Shown: positions 21,691 through 33,117 of the stretch, piece after piece
Position numbering within the stretch: position 1 is the first letter of the stretch
Layout of the letters: each line of letters opens with the position of its first letter
From: Piromyces finnis
Lineage: Eukaryota; Neocallimastigomycota; Neocallimastigomycetes; Neocallimastigales; Neocallimastigaceae
Assembly: GCA_002104945.1 (NCBI GenBank)
Contig: MCFH01000101.1
Location: forward strand, 30,001-72,372
DNA: 42,372 nt
Direction of reading: 5' to 3'
Position numbers and translations under genes: made by a program
Notes under the pieces: generated by a model
Databases searched by the model: none
What the model was told of the DNA's origin: nothing
The model's input: only the letters and a program-made list of their open reading frames with translations

Positions 21691-23275
21691 ATATATATAT
21701 ATATAATATTATTTATTTTCTTTATTTTTATTTTTTTTTTAAACTTTCTTTATATTATGTTATTTCATATTGCTATTTTTATTTAATGCTATTGGTATTA
21801 TATTTAATTTATTTTATTTCATTTATATCAACAGTATGTTTCATAATAATACATATATAAATTTAAAAATATATATTTTTTTTTTAATTTAAAAATTTTT
21901 AATATAAAGGTTAAGCTTTTTTAAGTATATAATAAATAAAATTATTCTAATCCTTTTTATTAAATTTTCAAAAATTTTATATTATTAAAAATTTAAAAAT
22001 TTAGAAATTTACAAAAAATTTTATATTTTAACAATTTGAGATATTAAGCATTTATAACATTTATAATAATTATAATAGCTAAATTAAAATTGTAATAATT
22101 TATATTATATTATTCATATATAAAAATAATATTTTTTCAAAAATTATAAACCTTTAGAGTTAGTCATTTATTTTCTTAACCTAAATCTATTTTAAGTTTA
22201 CAATAAAATTTCTTGATACAATTTAACTTAAGTTGGTATTTAGATCATTTCCGGAAAATAAAAATGCTAATGCTAATAATATTTTTATATAGATGTCATT
22301 AGCCTCAAGCCATCTTCAATAAGAAAAAAGTATTAAACTAATTATTTAATTTAACTTGCTGAGTTTTAAATCCAAACTATGTCAAAATAAGCATTTACTC
22401 TAAAACTTCAAATATAGTTATCTCATTTATAAAAATAAATTAATTAATTATTTATTTACTTACTAATATTCACTAAACTACTCCTAAAATGAGCCATTAC
22501 TTATTTTATCCAATATGGAGCTTGATTATAACTTTAAGAGTGGTATTTAAATTATTTAATTATTAATTATAATATATATTAGTACATATTAATTTAATAT
22601 TAATTAAATTTATTATTAATTAAATATATTAGTAAAATTAAACTTGCTATTAGTTTATCATTATTTTAACTCTATATTAATTGACTGTCGAGTTGTAGTA
22701 GTTAGAACGTAATTTAATCCGAATGTTTTATTTAATTTAATATAGTAATTGATAAAGATTACAATTAATTATCAGACTAACTAATTAAACTTTCTTTTTT
22801 AAACAATGAAAAGTATTGTTTAAAGCTTGTTTAAATAGAAGAATTATATAATTGAATTCTGAAAGAAAATGACACGTATTCAAATATATTTTAAATTTTA
22901 AATATACTTAAAAAGTGATATATATGTATATTTTTGAATGATTTATTTTTACATATACGCTTGTTATACATTATATTACTATTATAATATATGCAAATAA
23001 ATTATAATGTATTATAAAGTTTATTGTTATTGTAATTATTAGAGTAAAAATATTTAAATTAATGAATTCTCGAGATTCCTAATGATAGGAATTTTTTTCG
23101 AGTATTTACACCCTCTCTATTTTTAAAGATTACATTTTAAATTTAATACATGATCAATTATTTATATTAATTGTCTATTCTATAAATTAAATATGTATTA
23201 ATTACATATACCTTTTTTTAAAACCTCGTATTATATTTGTACATAATAATTATAAAGTCATAAGAAAAAAAAAAA
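21691..23275. other. Long AT-rich spacer with an inverted R2 fragment
   Basis: Mostly featureless. At ~23050-23215 there is a minus-oriented R2 LTR piece: the minus strand reads GTAAATACTCG, then CCTATCATTAGGAAT and CTCGAG, the same TATA-like box and hairpin as R2a. No coding or tRNA signal elsewhere. Confidence 0.55.
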
Positions 23276-23545
23276 AATTTTTTTATAATTTTTATAATTT
23301 CTATAATTTTTATAATTTCTATAATTTTTATAATTTCTATAATTTTTATAATTTCTATAATTTCTATAATTTTTATAATTTCTATAATTTTTATAATTTC
23401 TATAATTTTTATAATTTCTATAATTTTTATAATTTCTATAATTTTTATAATTTCTATAATTTTTATAATTTTATAATTTTATAATTTTTATAATTTCTAT
23501 AATTTTTATAATTTCTATAATTTTTATAATTATTTCTATAATACA
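23276..23545. repeat. ~18-bp tandem repeat (TTTTTATAATTTCTATAA)
   Basis: About 15 copies with small variants, inserted in or next to R1c. Confidence 0.92.
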
Positions 23546-23807
23546 TACCAAATGTAGTAATTTTTAATTATCTAATAATACAAGAGTTATTAAATAATAC
23601 TATAATTTTTATAATTAAATATAGTATATTTTATATTTTAAAAATTAACTAACACTTGAAATGAACAAGTATAAAAATCGTTAATTTTTTAATTTATTTT
23701 TCTTTATTTATTTTTAATAATTTATTTATTAAATTTTAGATACAAATATTATCACTTTCTATATTCATTTATATTTATATAATTAAGATAATATCATCCT
23801 TATATCA
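23546..23807 (+). mobile_element. R1c, partial LTR-like repeat
   Basis: Contains ACAAGAGTTATTAAATAA, ACTTGAAATGAACAAGTAT and TATTATCACTTTCTATATTC as in other R1 copies and ends near TATATCA. Its 5' half is missing or replaced by the tandem repeat. Confidence 0.6.
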
Positions 23808-23814
23808 AAATTAT

Positions 23815-24141
23815 TGTAAAAGGTTTATTATATTTTCTATAAGAGGAATAGATTTATATATTATTTTATATAAAAAAATATTATACTAATAAATAAGTAA
23901 CAACCTCTCATACGAGCTAATAGTATAAATAATATTTTTATATTAAAATTTATAAATAAATTAGTAATTAAACAATGAATAAAGTCATTTAGTTATATAT
24001 AATAATAAATGTTTATCATCTTATTTCTCTTACTAATATAAACTATCTTTACCTACTTTAAATATAATTATTCTATATTATTAATTATTTATTATAATAT
24101 TTTACTTTAATACTAACGCTAAAGTATTAGCGTTTGTTTAC
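23815..24141 (-). mobile_element. Decayed LTR fragment of the element C family
   Basis: TGTAAAAGGTTT, AACCTCTCATACGAG and TTTACTTTAATACTAACGCT recur in the same order in LTR C (40689 onward). The part equivalent to LTR C's transcription-proximal end is missing. Confidence 0.6.
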
Positions 24142-24251
24142 ATGTTTTCTTTTATAATATTATTAATATGTATTAACTATTATTAATTAATATTATTAAA
24201 TATTAATTAATAATATTATTTACTTACTATAATAATACATGTTAATTATTT

Positions 24252-24420
24252 AAATATAAAATATTATATAAATATAAAATATATAAAATATATAAAATAT
24301 TATATAAAATATATAAAATATATAAAATATTATATAAAATATATAAAATATTATATAAAATATATAAAATATTATTTAAATATATAAAATATTATTTAAA
24401 TATAAAGTAATTATCAATAT
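24252..24420. repeat. Imperfect ATATAAAATATT repeats
   Basis: Short AT-only units (TATATAAAATATATAAAATA and variants) repeat irregularly. Confidence 0.8.
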
Positions 24421-24558
24421 TTTATAGTATTTTATAATATAATATTAGTAAATAAATTATATCACATGAAATATCATATCATATGATAAATTAACATAAA
24501 TATATGTGATTATATATTATAGCATTTAGTAATATTAATCCGTTATAGATAAAGAGTA

Positions 24559-24630
24559 TCCGCATTGGTCCAGTGGCTAGGATTCCACGCTTTCACCGTG
24601 GCGGCCGGGGTTCGATTCACCGATGCGGAA
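24559..24630 (+). tRNA. tRNA-Glu (anticodon TTC), copy 2 with a T-arm change
   Basis: Identical to copy 1 except for C to A at 24619. This makes the T stem CGGGG/CACCG, with one G-A mismatch, and turns the last base of the pol III B box from C to A. It may be weakly expressed or a decaying copy. The spacer to the next tRNA is 9 nt with no T4 run. Confidence 0.93.
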
Positions 24631-24639
24631 GTCTTTGAA

Positions 24640-24713
24640 GCTCGCGTAGCCTAATTGGATAGGGCGTCAGACTTCTAATCTGAAGATTGCGGGTTCGAGT
24701 CCCGCCGTGAGTG
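24640..24713 (+). tRNA. tRNA-Arg (anticodon TCT), copy 3
   Basis: Same sequence as the copies at 5350 and 18119. Forms the second tRNA-Glu/tRNA-Arg pair. TTTT follows at 24717-24720. Confidence 0.97.
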
Positions 24714-24886
24714 AGGATTTTATTTTATAGAATGTTCATTTAAGATAGTAGTTTTATTTAATTATCATATATACATTTCTTATTTTATAAATATATAATT
24801 CGTTTATTTAAATAAATAATTTTATAATTTTTTTTTCTAGTATAGTAATAAAATAATAAAATTGAAAAATCATAATAATGAATAAT

Positions 24887-24962
24887 AGTATAGTATAGTA
24901 TAGTATAGTATAGTATAGTATAGTATAGTATAGTATAGTATAGTATAGTATAGTATAGTATA
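24887..24962. repeat. (TAGTA)n pentanucleotide microsatellite
   Basis: About 15 perfect TAGTA units. Confidence 0.95.
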
Positions 24963-26822
24963 ATTTATTATGTGGAATTGTGTTTTCTGTTCTAATAAAG
25001 AATAAATAAAAAACTAAAACAATATTTAAGAAAAATGAATTATATATTAAATCATTAATTTTTTTTATATTTTATATTTTTATATATTTATATATTTGTA
25101 TTTTTATATTTTTATATTTTTATATCTTTATATTTTTATATCTTTATATTTTTATATCTTTATATTTTTATATTTTTATATCTTTATATTTTTATACTTT
25201 GATACTTTAATATGTGATATTAAAAAATTGCTTTTATGTATAAATATTAAATAACTAAAAATTACACATATTTTGACTTGAATTAGATATAATTATAATA
25301 GTGGTAGAAAAACAGAAAACCCTTTTATAAATTTTATTATTTTGTTTTGTAATAATTAAAAAAAAGTTAAGAAAAAAAATATTTTTGTTTCTTGTATCTA
25401 GCATTCTATTAATAAATTTAAACTTAAAAGAAATAGTAATAATTAAAAATTTTATATTAATGCTATTTAAACAATAATAAATAAAATTGAAAATATTTAT
25501 ATATGAATAAACTTGAAATTTATTATGTAGTATACTTTACATTGCTAAGTTAATAACATAGAATATATTATATTCATTTTATTAAGCACAACACACTATG
25601 AAAGATCTATTTTAAAAATACTACTTTTTGTTAATTTTTCAAATTGATTTTTTCATTATTTCTTCATAAAGTATTATGAATAACTGATTTAAACATTAAA
25701 AATAACAAAATATTTACATGCTTTCATATAAATTTTTTAAATTTAAATTTTAAAAATGCCTAAAAAAAAAAAAAAAAAAGACACTACTTTATGAAAATAT
25801 ATAAATTTTAATTTTAAAAATAAACACATTTTTAATTTAAATTATTATTTATAATTAATTAAAGGAACATTCGTTGTTACATACAGCAAGTAGTAATAAA
25901 AAGTAAAGTAATGGAAATTTTTGATTTGAAGTAAATTACTTTTAATTTTGGTTTTATAAAAACTTACTCTTAATTAAATCAGTTATGATTTTATATTGGT
26001 AAATTTAATTACTATTTTATAGCAAATTATATAATCAAAGTTAGTTTAATCATTAAAAATTTATAGTTTTTTCTTATTAGTCATTCATTCATTCATTAAT
26101 TTATTTATTTATTTATTTATTTTGGTAAAAATGTTTTTAATAAACACTCACTATTTTTTCGTATTTTATCATTATCAATTAAGTGATTAGTCATTATATA
26201 GCTTATAATATGTTTTTAAATATAATGTTTAATTATTATTTATATATTATATGGAATCCTTTATTTCATTTTCATTAAATCTTGATAATGCATATAATAA
26301 AAGAAATAAACTCAGTTTTTAATTTTTTGTAAAGATTATATAATTATAATTTTAATTATATAACTAGTAAATATTCATACATATATTAAAAATCATAATA
26401 AAAAACATTTTAAAATTAATATTTATTCTATAAATATAATGTATATCTTTGAGATTATTTAATAATAAGTATTAATGATTAAGTAATGATTTTACATTTT
26501 AATAAAAGATTATTTCATAAATTCATTAAATACGATTCGTGGAGTAATTAAATAAAAAATTGTTTAAATAAAAACAAAATTTTGATAAATATTTAAATTT
26601 ATGGAACAAGTAAATTTATTCAAAATAACTATAAAATATTTTATTTTTTACTTTCACTTTATTTTAAATTACTTTAACATATATAATGTAGTATTAAAAA
26701 TAGGGATATATTCAAATTGGATCAAGAAATACATATTTGATTTGTTTTAATTAAGCTTTATTGCTCTGGTTTATTAAATAATTATAATTTTTCCAATTAG
26801 CAATAATACTATTAATTAAAAA
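24963..26822. other. Long AT-rich spacer
   Basis: Imperfect TTTTTATAT/CTTTATAT repeats at ~25065-25205, an A run at ~25770, and (ATTC)/(ATTT) runs at ~26080-26120. No gene, tRNA or clear LTR recognised in 1.9 kb. Confidence 0.55.
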
Positions 26823-26894
26823 TGGAGAGTGAGTGATTCGAACACCCAACCTTCCGCTCTGGAGGCGGACGCGCTACCGTTGCGCCAACCCTCC
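26823..26894 (-). tRNA. tRNA-Trp (anticodon CCA), copy 2
   Basis: Same sequence as the copy at 7457, on the minus strand. The discriminator A is followed by TTTTT. Flanks differ beyond a few bases. LTR R2b starts 62 bp upstream. Confidence 0.96.
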
Positions 26895-26956
26895 TACTTG
26901 TTCTCTCAAATAAATAATTAAATTTATAAATTACAAATTAATAATAATAACAATAA

Positions 26957-27582
26957 TGTCATGAATATTAGTGGATTCATGATAATTTATTTAAATAATG
27001 TTTTATACATTTAATTAATTAGGAGTAATAATTTTATAAAACATTATTAAACAATATTTTTAGAGATTTCTATTAATTATAATTATTAAGATTTTATATT
27101 TATTAAAGTTTAAATAATATCTCTTTGTTCATTTGATGTGGAAGGAAATTTAAATAAATGAAATAGTTAGTCATTCCTCCTCAAATGATTGAAATGGTTT
27201 AAGCAATTAAATAAAGGCAAGTCATAAGCTTAAAGTCATTATATAAATATTTAATATATTTTAATTTATAGAATAGTTAATTATATTAAAATTGAAATCA
27301 TGTATTTTATAATTAATGTAACTTATTAAATAGATTAATCATTTATTAATTGATTTAAAAATTATAAATACTCGAAATTGATTCAACAATTGAACTTTTC
27401 GAGAAATCATTAAGTTTGATAACTCTACTTAGTGAATTAATAAAATATTTGGTTAATAAGATGTATTAATAAATTTATTAATAAATAAAAGTATTATAAT
27501 AATACATAATTTATATTAAATTAATAAGTAGGGTTAGGGCATTCTGACCTAACTTACCTAAATTCATCTTAGATCCTTAACA
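26957..27582 (+). mobile_element. Solo LTR R2b (626 bp) with target duplication AATAA
   Basis: Starts TGTCATGAATATTAGTGG and ends GATCCTTAACA, flanked by AATAA at 26952-26956 and 27583-27587. The flank is AAT-rich, so the duplication is weaker evidence than for G1 or H2. Over the first ~430 bp it is clearly the same family as R2a, with a TATA box and hairpin. It also carries GACCTAACT near its 3' end. Confidence 0.78.
27363..27412 (+). promoter_or_regulatory. Predicted LTR promoter of R2b
   Basis: TATAAATA (27363-27370), then CTCGAAA (27371-27377) pairing with TTTCGAG (27397-27403), then GAGAAATCATTA. The stem ends are conserved with R2a although the loop differs. Confidence 0.55.
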
Positions 27583-27589
27583 AATAATA

Positions 27590-27675
<86 letters not shown>

Positions 27676-27709
27676 TAATAATAATAATAATAATAATAAA
27701 ATAAAAAGT

Positions 27710-27751
<42 letters not shown>

Positions 27752-27759
27752 TAAAAAGT

Positions 27760-27798
<39 letters not shown>

Positions 27799-27806
27799 TA
27801 AAAAGT

Positions 27807-27840
<34 letters not shown>
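27583..27840. repeat. (AAT)n with repeated AATAAAATAAAAAGTTT blocks
   Basis: AAT tracts of decreasing length are separated three times by AATAAAATAAAAAGTTT, giving a higher-order repeat that starts right at the target duplication of R2b. Confidence 0.93.
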
Positions 27841-27841
<1 letters not shown>

Positions 27842-27869
27842 TAAAACAAAGATAAAAATTAAAATATTT

Positions 27870-27910
27870 AACATGTATAAAATTATTAAATTAAAAATTA
27901 TAAATGTAAA

Positions 27911-27941
<31 letters not shown>

Positions 27942-28348
27942 TAAATTAAATAGTTTATATTTGTTTATAGTTATACTTTAAAATAATAATTTTGTATAAA
28001 TAGTAATAGAAACATTCATTTTAAAAGATGTTCCTAATAATCCGTTAAAATTAGATAATAATATTAAATTTATTAAAATAATATTTATAATTATGTTCAT
28101 ATACATACGAGATGTATTAATAATAAAATATATATATATATTTAATAATACGAGAGCTATTAAATATCAAAATTTATAATTAAATAAATTTATTTTATAA
28201 AACTAACTAATACTTGAAAATGAACAAGTATAAAAACATTTATTTTTATTTTCTTTATTTTTATTTATTAAATATTTTTTTTAGATACAGATATTATCAC
28301 TTTCTATATTTCATTTATAGAATTAAGATAATATTCTTACCGTATCAT
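27870..28348 (+). mobile_element. R1d, LTR-like repeat
   Basis: The best-preserved R1 copy: AAATGTAAAC, TTCCTAATAATCCG, CATACATACGAGATGTATTA, hairpin ATATTTAATA/TATTAAATAT with loop ATACGAGAGC, ACTTGAAAATGAACAAGTAT, TATTATCACTTTC, and end CCGTATCA. Confidence 0.65.
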
Positions 28349-28499
28349 TTCTAATAAAGAATAAAATTTATAAATAATCAATCAATATAAACTCTGACTT
28401 AAAAATTTTATTATAAATCTAATATTAAATTAAAATAGCAAACAATTAAGATAATGTAAATATAAATATTTAATTAAATTTTAAAAATGTAAAATATAA

Positions 28500-28604
28500 A
28501 CAATTTTTGTTTATAAACAAACTTAAATGTAATTAAATAGTATAAATTGAAATAGAAAACATTATTTTAAAAACTGTTACTAATTAGCCAGGAAAATTAG
28601 AATA
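28500..28604 (+). mobile_element. R1e, truncated R1 fragment abutting element A
   Basis: Shows AATAGTATAAAT..GAAATAGAAA and ACTAATTAGCCAGGAAAATT, diverged versions of R1 landmarks. The similarity stops where the 5' LTR of element A begins. Confidence 0.45.
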
Positions 28605-28812
28605 TTTTAAAAAACTTACGACCCATTTGACTCTTTGTGTTTGGTTGTTTATTATAAATCTTTATAATAAACTCGATAAGTTTATTTTTACTTTCTATTT
28701 TCTATTCTAATTTGTTCAATACTTCTTATTTCCGCATAATAATACTACAATATTATTCGTTAATATTATTGTAGATAGTAATTTCTGTAAACAATAATAA
28801 GAAATTACTACA
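28605..28812 (+). mobile_element. 5' LTR of element A, truncated to the last ~208 bp
   Basis: From AAAACTTACGACCCATTTGA to AAGAAATTACTACA it matches the end of the 3' LTR (about 40464-40678), differing only in homopolymer length where I compared. The first ~730 bp of the LTR, including the TATA box and RNA start, are missing, so this copy has lost its own promoter. Confidence 0.9.
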
Positions 28813-28824
28813 ATAATAACTCTT
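28813..28824 (+). promoter_or_regulatory. Primer-binding site of element A (self-priming type)
   Basis: ATAATAACTCTT begins at the first base after the LTR. Its reverse complement AAGAGTTATTAT occurs at 40371-40382 in the 3' LTR, 36 nt after the start of a TATAAATA box. No tRNA 3'-end complement (TGG...) is seen at this position. This matches the Tf1/sushi layout, in which the RNA's own 5' end primes reverse transcription. Confidence 0.7.
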
Positions 28825-29141
28825 CTCGTATTTTGTTTAATTGGACAACAATAATATTAATACATTGATACATTAAACATATTACAAAACAATATATATA
28901 TATATAAAAAAAAAAAATTTTACCAATCAAAAAAAAAAAAAAAATTTTTTACCAATCAAAAAAAAAAAAAAAATTTTTATAAAAAAAAAAAAAAAAAAAA
29001 AAAAAAGATAATTAAACAGTTTAACAAAGGAAAAAAGTCATTTATAATTTTTTTTTTTACTATTAAATATTATTGACATACATAATTAAGACTAATTTTT
29101 TTTTTTCTTTTTATATATATTGTATATATAAACTAAATAAT
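28825..29141 (+). other. Leader of element A
   Basis: AT-rich untranslated leader with several long A and T runs (28905-29007, 29050-29060, 29098-29105). No coding. Confidence 0.65.
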
Positions 29142-31909
29142 ATGGATCATTGTAAGTTGGATAGTATCAACGGTACCACAGCAAGTTCTTACAAAGATGA
29201 GAGTCCAAATAATCAAACTGCTTCAAAATTAATAACAGCTATCACTGACTTTATTCTGCTTTTTTCTCACCAAACGGAATTTTGCTCAAAGAAAACGAAA
29301 CAAAAAACCCTATTAACATCTTAGAAGCAATAATACAAGGGGAAACTTTCTTCAAAGAACACCCAGAATCCTTCAAAAATGATGAATCAAAAAATTCATT
29401 TATAATAAATAAGCTCAGCGGTAATGCTAGAAAGTGGGGTCTTTCACTTTTAGCTGATGGCATTCTAAAAAAACTCAATTTCCAACAATTCAAAGATCTT
29501 TTACTAGAAAATTTTGACGTGGGAACTGAAAGAAAGCAAAAGTATATGATTATGGACAAGCTGTGGAAACTCAAGCAATCTCATCTTGGTGGTGCTGTGG
29601 AATATACTATCGAATTTCGCAGATTGGCTGGACGTCTAGGATGGCCCGACGAAGTTCTGACTGATATTATAGGAAAGGGCTTAGTAAACAATGTAAGAGA
29701 GGAGTTCGATAAGTTAGAGAAACCTAAGACTCTCTTTGAAGCTACGAATATCATCATCAGCCTGGACAAGAAGTGCCTTCTGGAAAGCCAGTTACGAGGA
29801 AAGGATAGAGATAATAATAAGAACAAGAAATCTTTCAGAAGGCGAAGACACGAATTAGCAAAAAATGAGAACCAAGGGAAACACTTTCTCCGAAAAGATA
29901 GATTTAAAAACAATATTCTTTCAGCTAACTATACTCCAGATGGAAAACCATCGATTACCACAACATTTTATCTATCAGTTAATGGAAGAAATGTAAAAGT
30001 AAATCTCCTAATAGACTCTGGATCAGCTAGAAGTTTTATCTGCAAAAGCTTTGCCAATGCACACAAGCTACCAACTACAGGCCTTGCTTCCCCCATCAAT
30101 ATACAACTCCCAAATGGAAAGGGGATGACCATTAAACAAACATGTAAACCACTCAAACTAAAGATTATGGACCATTCTGAAGTTTTCGAATTCTGCATAG
30201 CTAATCTGTCTCTTCAAGGAATAAATGGAATCCTTGGAAGGGATTGGTTAGCATTACATAACCCTTATATAAATTACCACCTCAATAAGATCTTCTTTAT
30301 TGGAAAGTTTTGTGGCTCTCACTGTCCTTCCTCTACAAGGAATAAATTCCTAAATCAAAACATAACTGCTTCAATGATAGATAAACCATTACAAGACGGG
30401 AAGAAATCGATGGATTCTATCATTCCAGGTATGATATCAGAGGATGAACTTTTCGATACAGAAGTGTGCGCAGTAATGGTCCAAGAAGAGGAAGAAAACC
30501 GCTCGGAGAATAATATGAATAACATGAATATAATCAGTAAATTTTATTCTAAATTTCATCTTGTATTTGAAAAGAAGGAGGCGGAAAAATTACCTCCTCA
30601 CCGCGAATACGACATATCAATAGATCTCATTCCAGGTGGGCAACTATATTTCGGACCCATTTACTCTTTGACTGTTAAAGAATTAACCACTTTAAAAGAA
30701 TACATTCAAGAAAATTTGGAGAAGAAATTCATAAGAAAATCCAAGTCTCCTGCTGGAGCCCCGGTACTTTTTGTGAAGAAACATGATGGATCTCTCCGAC
30801 TTTGTGTGGATTACCGTCGACTGAATGCTATTACAATCCGTAATAGTTACCCTATTCCTAGAATCAACGACTTAATAGAAGCCTTCAAGAATGCAAGAAT
30901 ATTTACAAGACTTGACCTTAGATCAGCATACAACTTAGTACGAGTCAAGGAAGGTCATGAATACCTCACTGCATTCCGGACACCATTAGGTCATTTCGAA
31001 TACTTGGTTATGCCTTTTGGTCTCCGAAATGCACCATCCGTATTCCAACGCTTTGTTCAAGATGTACTAAATGACACCATAGGTCTGTTCGCCCAAGTAT
31101 ACCTAGATGATATTATCATCTACTCACGCTCCTTGGAAGAACATATAAATCATGTCCGACTGGTTCTTGATTTACTTCTAAAAAATGGGTTATATGTTAA
31201 ATTAGAGAAGTGTGACTTTCATGTCACGGAAACTACGTTCTTAGGCTTTACAATTTCCACTAATGGACTTGCTATGGACAAAAATAAAGTTAAATCTATT
31301 ATAGAGTGGCCCACGCCAAAAAATGTTAAGGAACTACAAAGTTTCCTAGGACTCTGCAACTTTTATAGGAAGTTCATCAAGGACTTCGCCTCTAACATGG
31401 AACCTCTCCGGAAACTCCTAAAGAAAGACAACGACTTCATATGGGATAAAGCCGCCGAAGATGCTTTCAACAAATTAAAAGAAGCTTTTAGAGTCGGTGA
31501 AATATTGATCTTTCCTGACCCAGAGAAGGTATTCACTGTGGAAACAGACGCAAGTGACTTCGCTGTTGGCTGTGTCTTATCCCAGGTCAGTGACATGGAT
31601 AACCAATTACATCCAGTTGCTTTTCACTCCAGATCTTTAAATAAAGCAGAAGTTAATTATACAATATATGATAAAGAACTTCTCGCAATAATAACTGCTT
31701 TTGACATCTGGAGACACCACCTAGAAGGATCCAAGTTTCCTGTTCAAGTATATAACGGATCACAAAAATCTGTTATACCTTAAAAAGCCCAACACCTAAA
31801 TCAAAGACAAATCCGATGGAGTTTTCTATCAAAATTTGACTTTAGGATTGCTTACAGACCAGGCGCTAAAAGTGGAAAACCAGATGCTTTGTCTAGACGC
31901 CCGGTGTAA
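29142..31909 (+). pseudogene. Element A gag-protease-RT-RNase H (Ty3/Gypsy), frameshifted
   Basis: I place the start at ATG 29142 (MDHCKLDS). A T-run slip near 29263 shifts into the main frame (LLKENETKNPINIL...), which stays open to 31783. In order: a Gag-like region to ~29900, ending in a basic stretch (RRRRHELAKNENQGKHFLRK) without any CCHC zinc knuckle; protease LLIDSGSARSFI (~30000-30040) with ILGRDWL; RT with [21 protein letters not shown] and YLDDIIIYS (~30780-31125); RNase H with VETDASDFAVGCVLSQ and YDKELLAI. Gag and Pol share one frame, as in Tf1. Near 31754 an extra A, balanced by a missing A in the run at 31782-31786, scrambles the conserved RNase H DHK-type motif and creates the stop at 31781-31783. 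Coding resumes in the same frame ([24 protein letters not shown]) up to the point where element B is inserted. Confidence 0.92.
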
Positions 31910-31914
31910 AGAAA
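31910..31914. other. Target duplication CCCGG, left copy (element B)
   Basis: CCCGG at 31910-31914 and again at 38428-38432 flanks element B. With one copy kept and B left out, the reading frame of element A continues without a shift from RNase H into integrase. Confidence 0.93.
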
Positions 31915-32342
31915 TGTGTCTTTAACAATAAAACAAATTATAATATTTACTAAATAATTAGTAATATTAACACTTTAAAATATTCTGTAAATTATTAATT
32001 TATAAAATATCATTAAAAACACATAGAATTTAACTTAATAAGTTAGTGTTTAATAATATAATTATTTATTAATAAAATCTCGATTCTTTAAAATATTTGG
32101 GAAAATTCACTCGTATTTATACTAAAAATTTTTTAAATTAATTTATATAAATTTTTTCAACTTAAAATTCTTAACCAATCAATAATCTTCATATAAAATA
32201 AAATTTAAAAATAAAATAAAATAAAATAAAATTATAATTTTTTTAAAATAGTATCTATGAGGTCTCGAACTAGTGTCATTCAGACTCAAAGTCTTAGCTA
32301 CTAACCACTAAGACAATTTAGTTATTTCTAGTATTCATTACA
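31915..32342 (-). repeat. 3' LTR of element B (428 bp)
   Basis: Minus strand TGTAATGAATACTAG ... CATTTCTTTACA. Preceded on the minus strand by a purine-rich tract. Contains the tRNA-like segment, a TATAAATA box and a GAGATTTTAT start site. Confidence 0.95.
32252..32321 (-). other. tRNA-like segment inside LTR B (left copy)
   Basis: The minus strand reads GTCTTAGTGGTTAGTAGC (D-arm/A-box-like), AAGACTTTGAGTCT (anticodon-arm-like; a 7-nt loop would give anticodon TTG) and AGTTCGAGACC at 32271-32261, close to the pol III B box GGTTCGANTCC. Acceptor and T stems do not pair properly, so it is not a working tRNA. It is present in both LTRs, so it was part of the element before insertion. Confidence 0.55.
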
Positions 32343-32355
32343 TGGTCCTCCTCCA
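32343..32355 (-). promoter_or_regulatory. Polypurine tract of element B
   Basis: The minus strand reads GGAGGAGGACCA directly before the 3' LTR, the expected plus-strand primer of reverse transcription. Confidence 0.75.
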
Positions 32356-32651
32356 GGATTCGGATACCAGACGAATCTAGAATTTTAATATTTAAATATA
32401 TGTTTTTCTTTTTTAATAAACTAAACTAAGGAGTGAATTTTCTTAATTATAAAAATACATTTAATATAATAAAATACATTTTTTTTTTTAATATTACTAA
32501 AGTTAAAAATAAAATATTGATAAATTTGATATTAATAAATTGTTTAATAATAAAATTGATATTGATAATGATATTAATAAGTTTTGATAATAATAATAAT
32601 TGTGATTTTAATTATTAATAATAAATATAATTTGAATTTTTTAACTATTTT

Positions 32652-33117
32652 TTATTTCTTTCTATTAAATTTTTTAAAGTAGGCCCCTTGCAATTTTAGA
32701 TTTTCTTCAGGCTCCCACGAAGCTTCATTGATTGAATACCCTTTCCATTTAATCAGGTATTGTATTTTTCCGTAATGTCTTCTTTTATCCAGAATTTCTT
32801 CAACTTCGTATTCTTCTTCATTGTCAACGGTAATAGGTGGCGGTGGTGGTTGAGATCTTCCAAATTTATCTTCGACATATTTTCTCGAGATTGGATACAT
32901 GAATAATGGATGAATCTTAATTAGATTTTGGGAGACTTAATTTAAATGTAACATTTGATATTTTTTCCAAGATTTTGTATGGGCCGAGTTTTCTTGGCTT
33001 AAATTTTTTATTTCCTTTGTGGATAATTAAAGAACTATCCAGCCAAACTTTGTCACCAACTTTAAAATTCGGAGCTTCTTTTCTACGTTTGTCAGCATGC
33101 TTCTTCTGGGTTTCCAT
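32652..33117 (-). pseudogene. Element B integrase C-terminus and chromodomain
   Basis: FKVGDKVWLDSSLI and KPRKLGPYKILEKI form the GPF/Y-type region. After a frameshift comes a chromodomain, [20 protein letters not shown] followed by [16 protein letters not shown], and a stop at 32652. Chromodomains at this position mark chromoviruses and can steer integration to particular chromatin. The aromatic and Trp positions of the fold are present. Confidence 0.9.

Noticed and set aside
32252-32321. Functional tRNA-Gln
   Set aside because: The acceptor and T stems do not pair and the anticodon stem has a mismatch; kept only as a tRNA-like segment.
32433-32618. Plus-strand frame rich in Asn/Ile
   Set aside because: AT-rich, low complexity, lies in the 3' untranslated part of element B and antisense to it.
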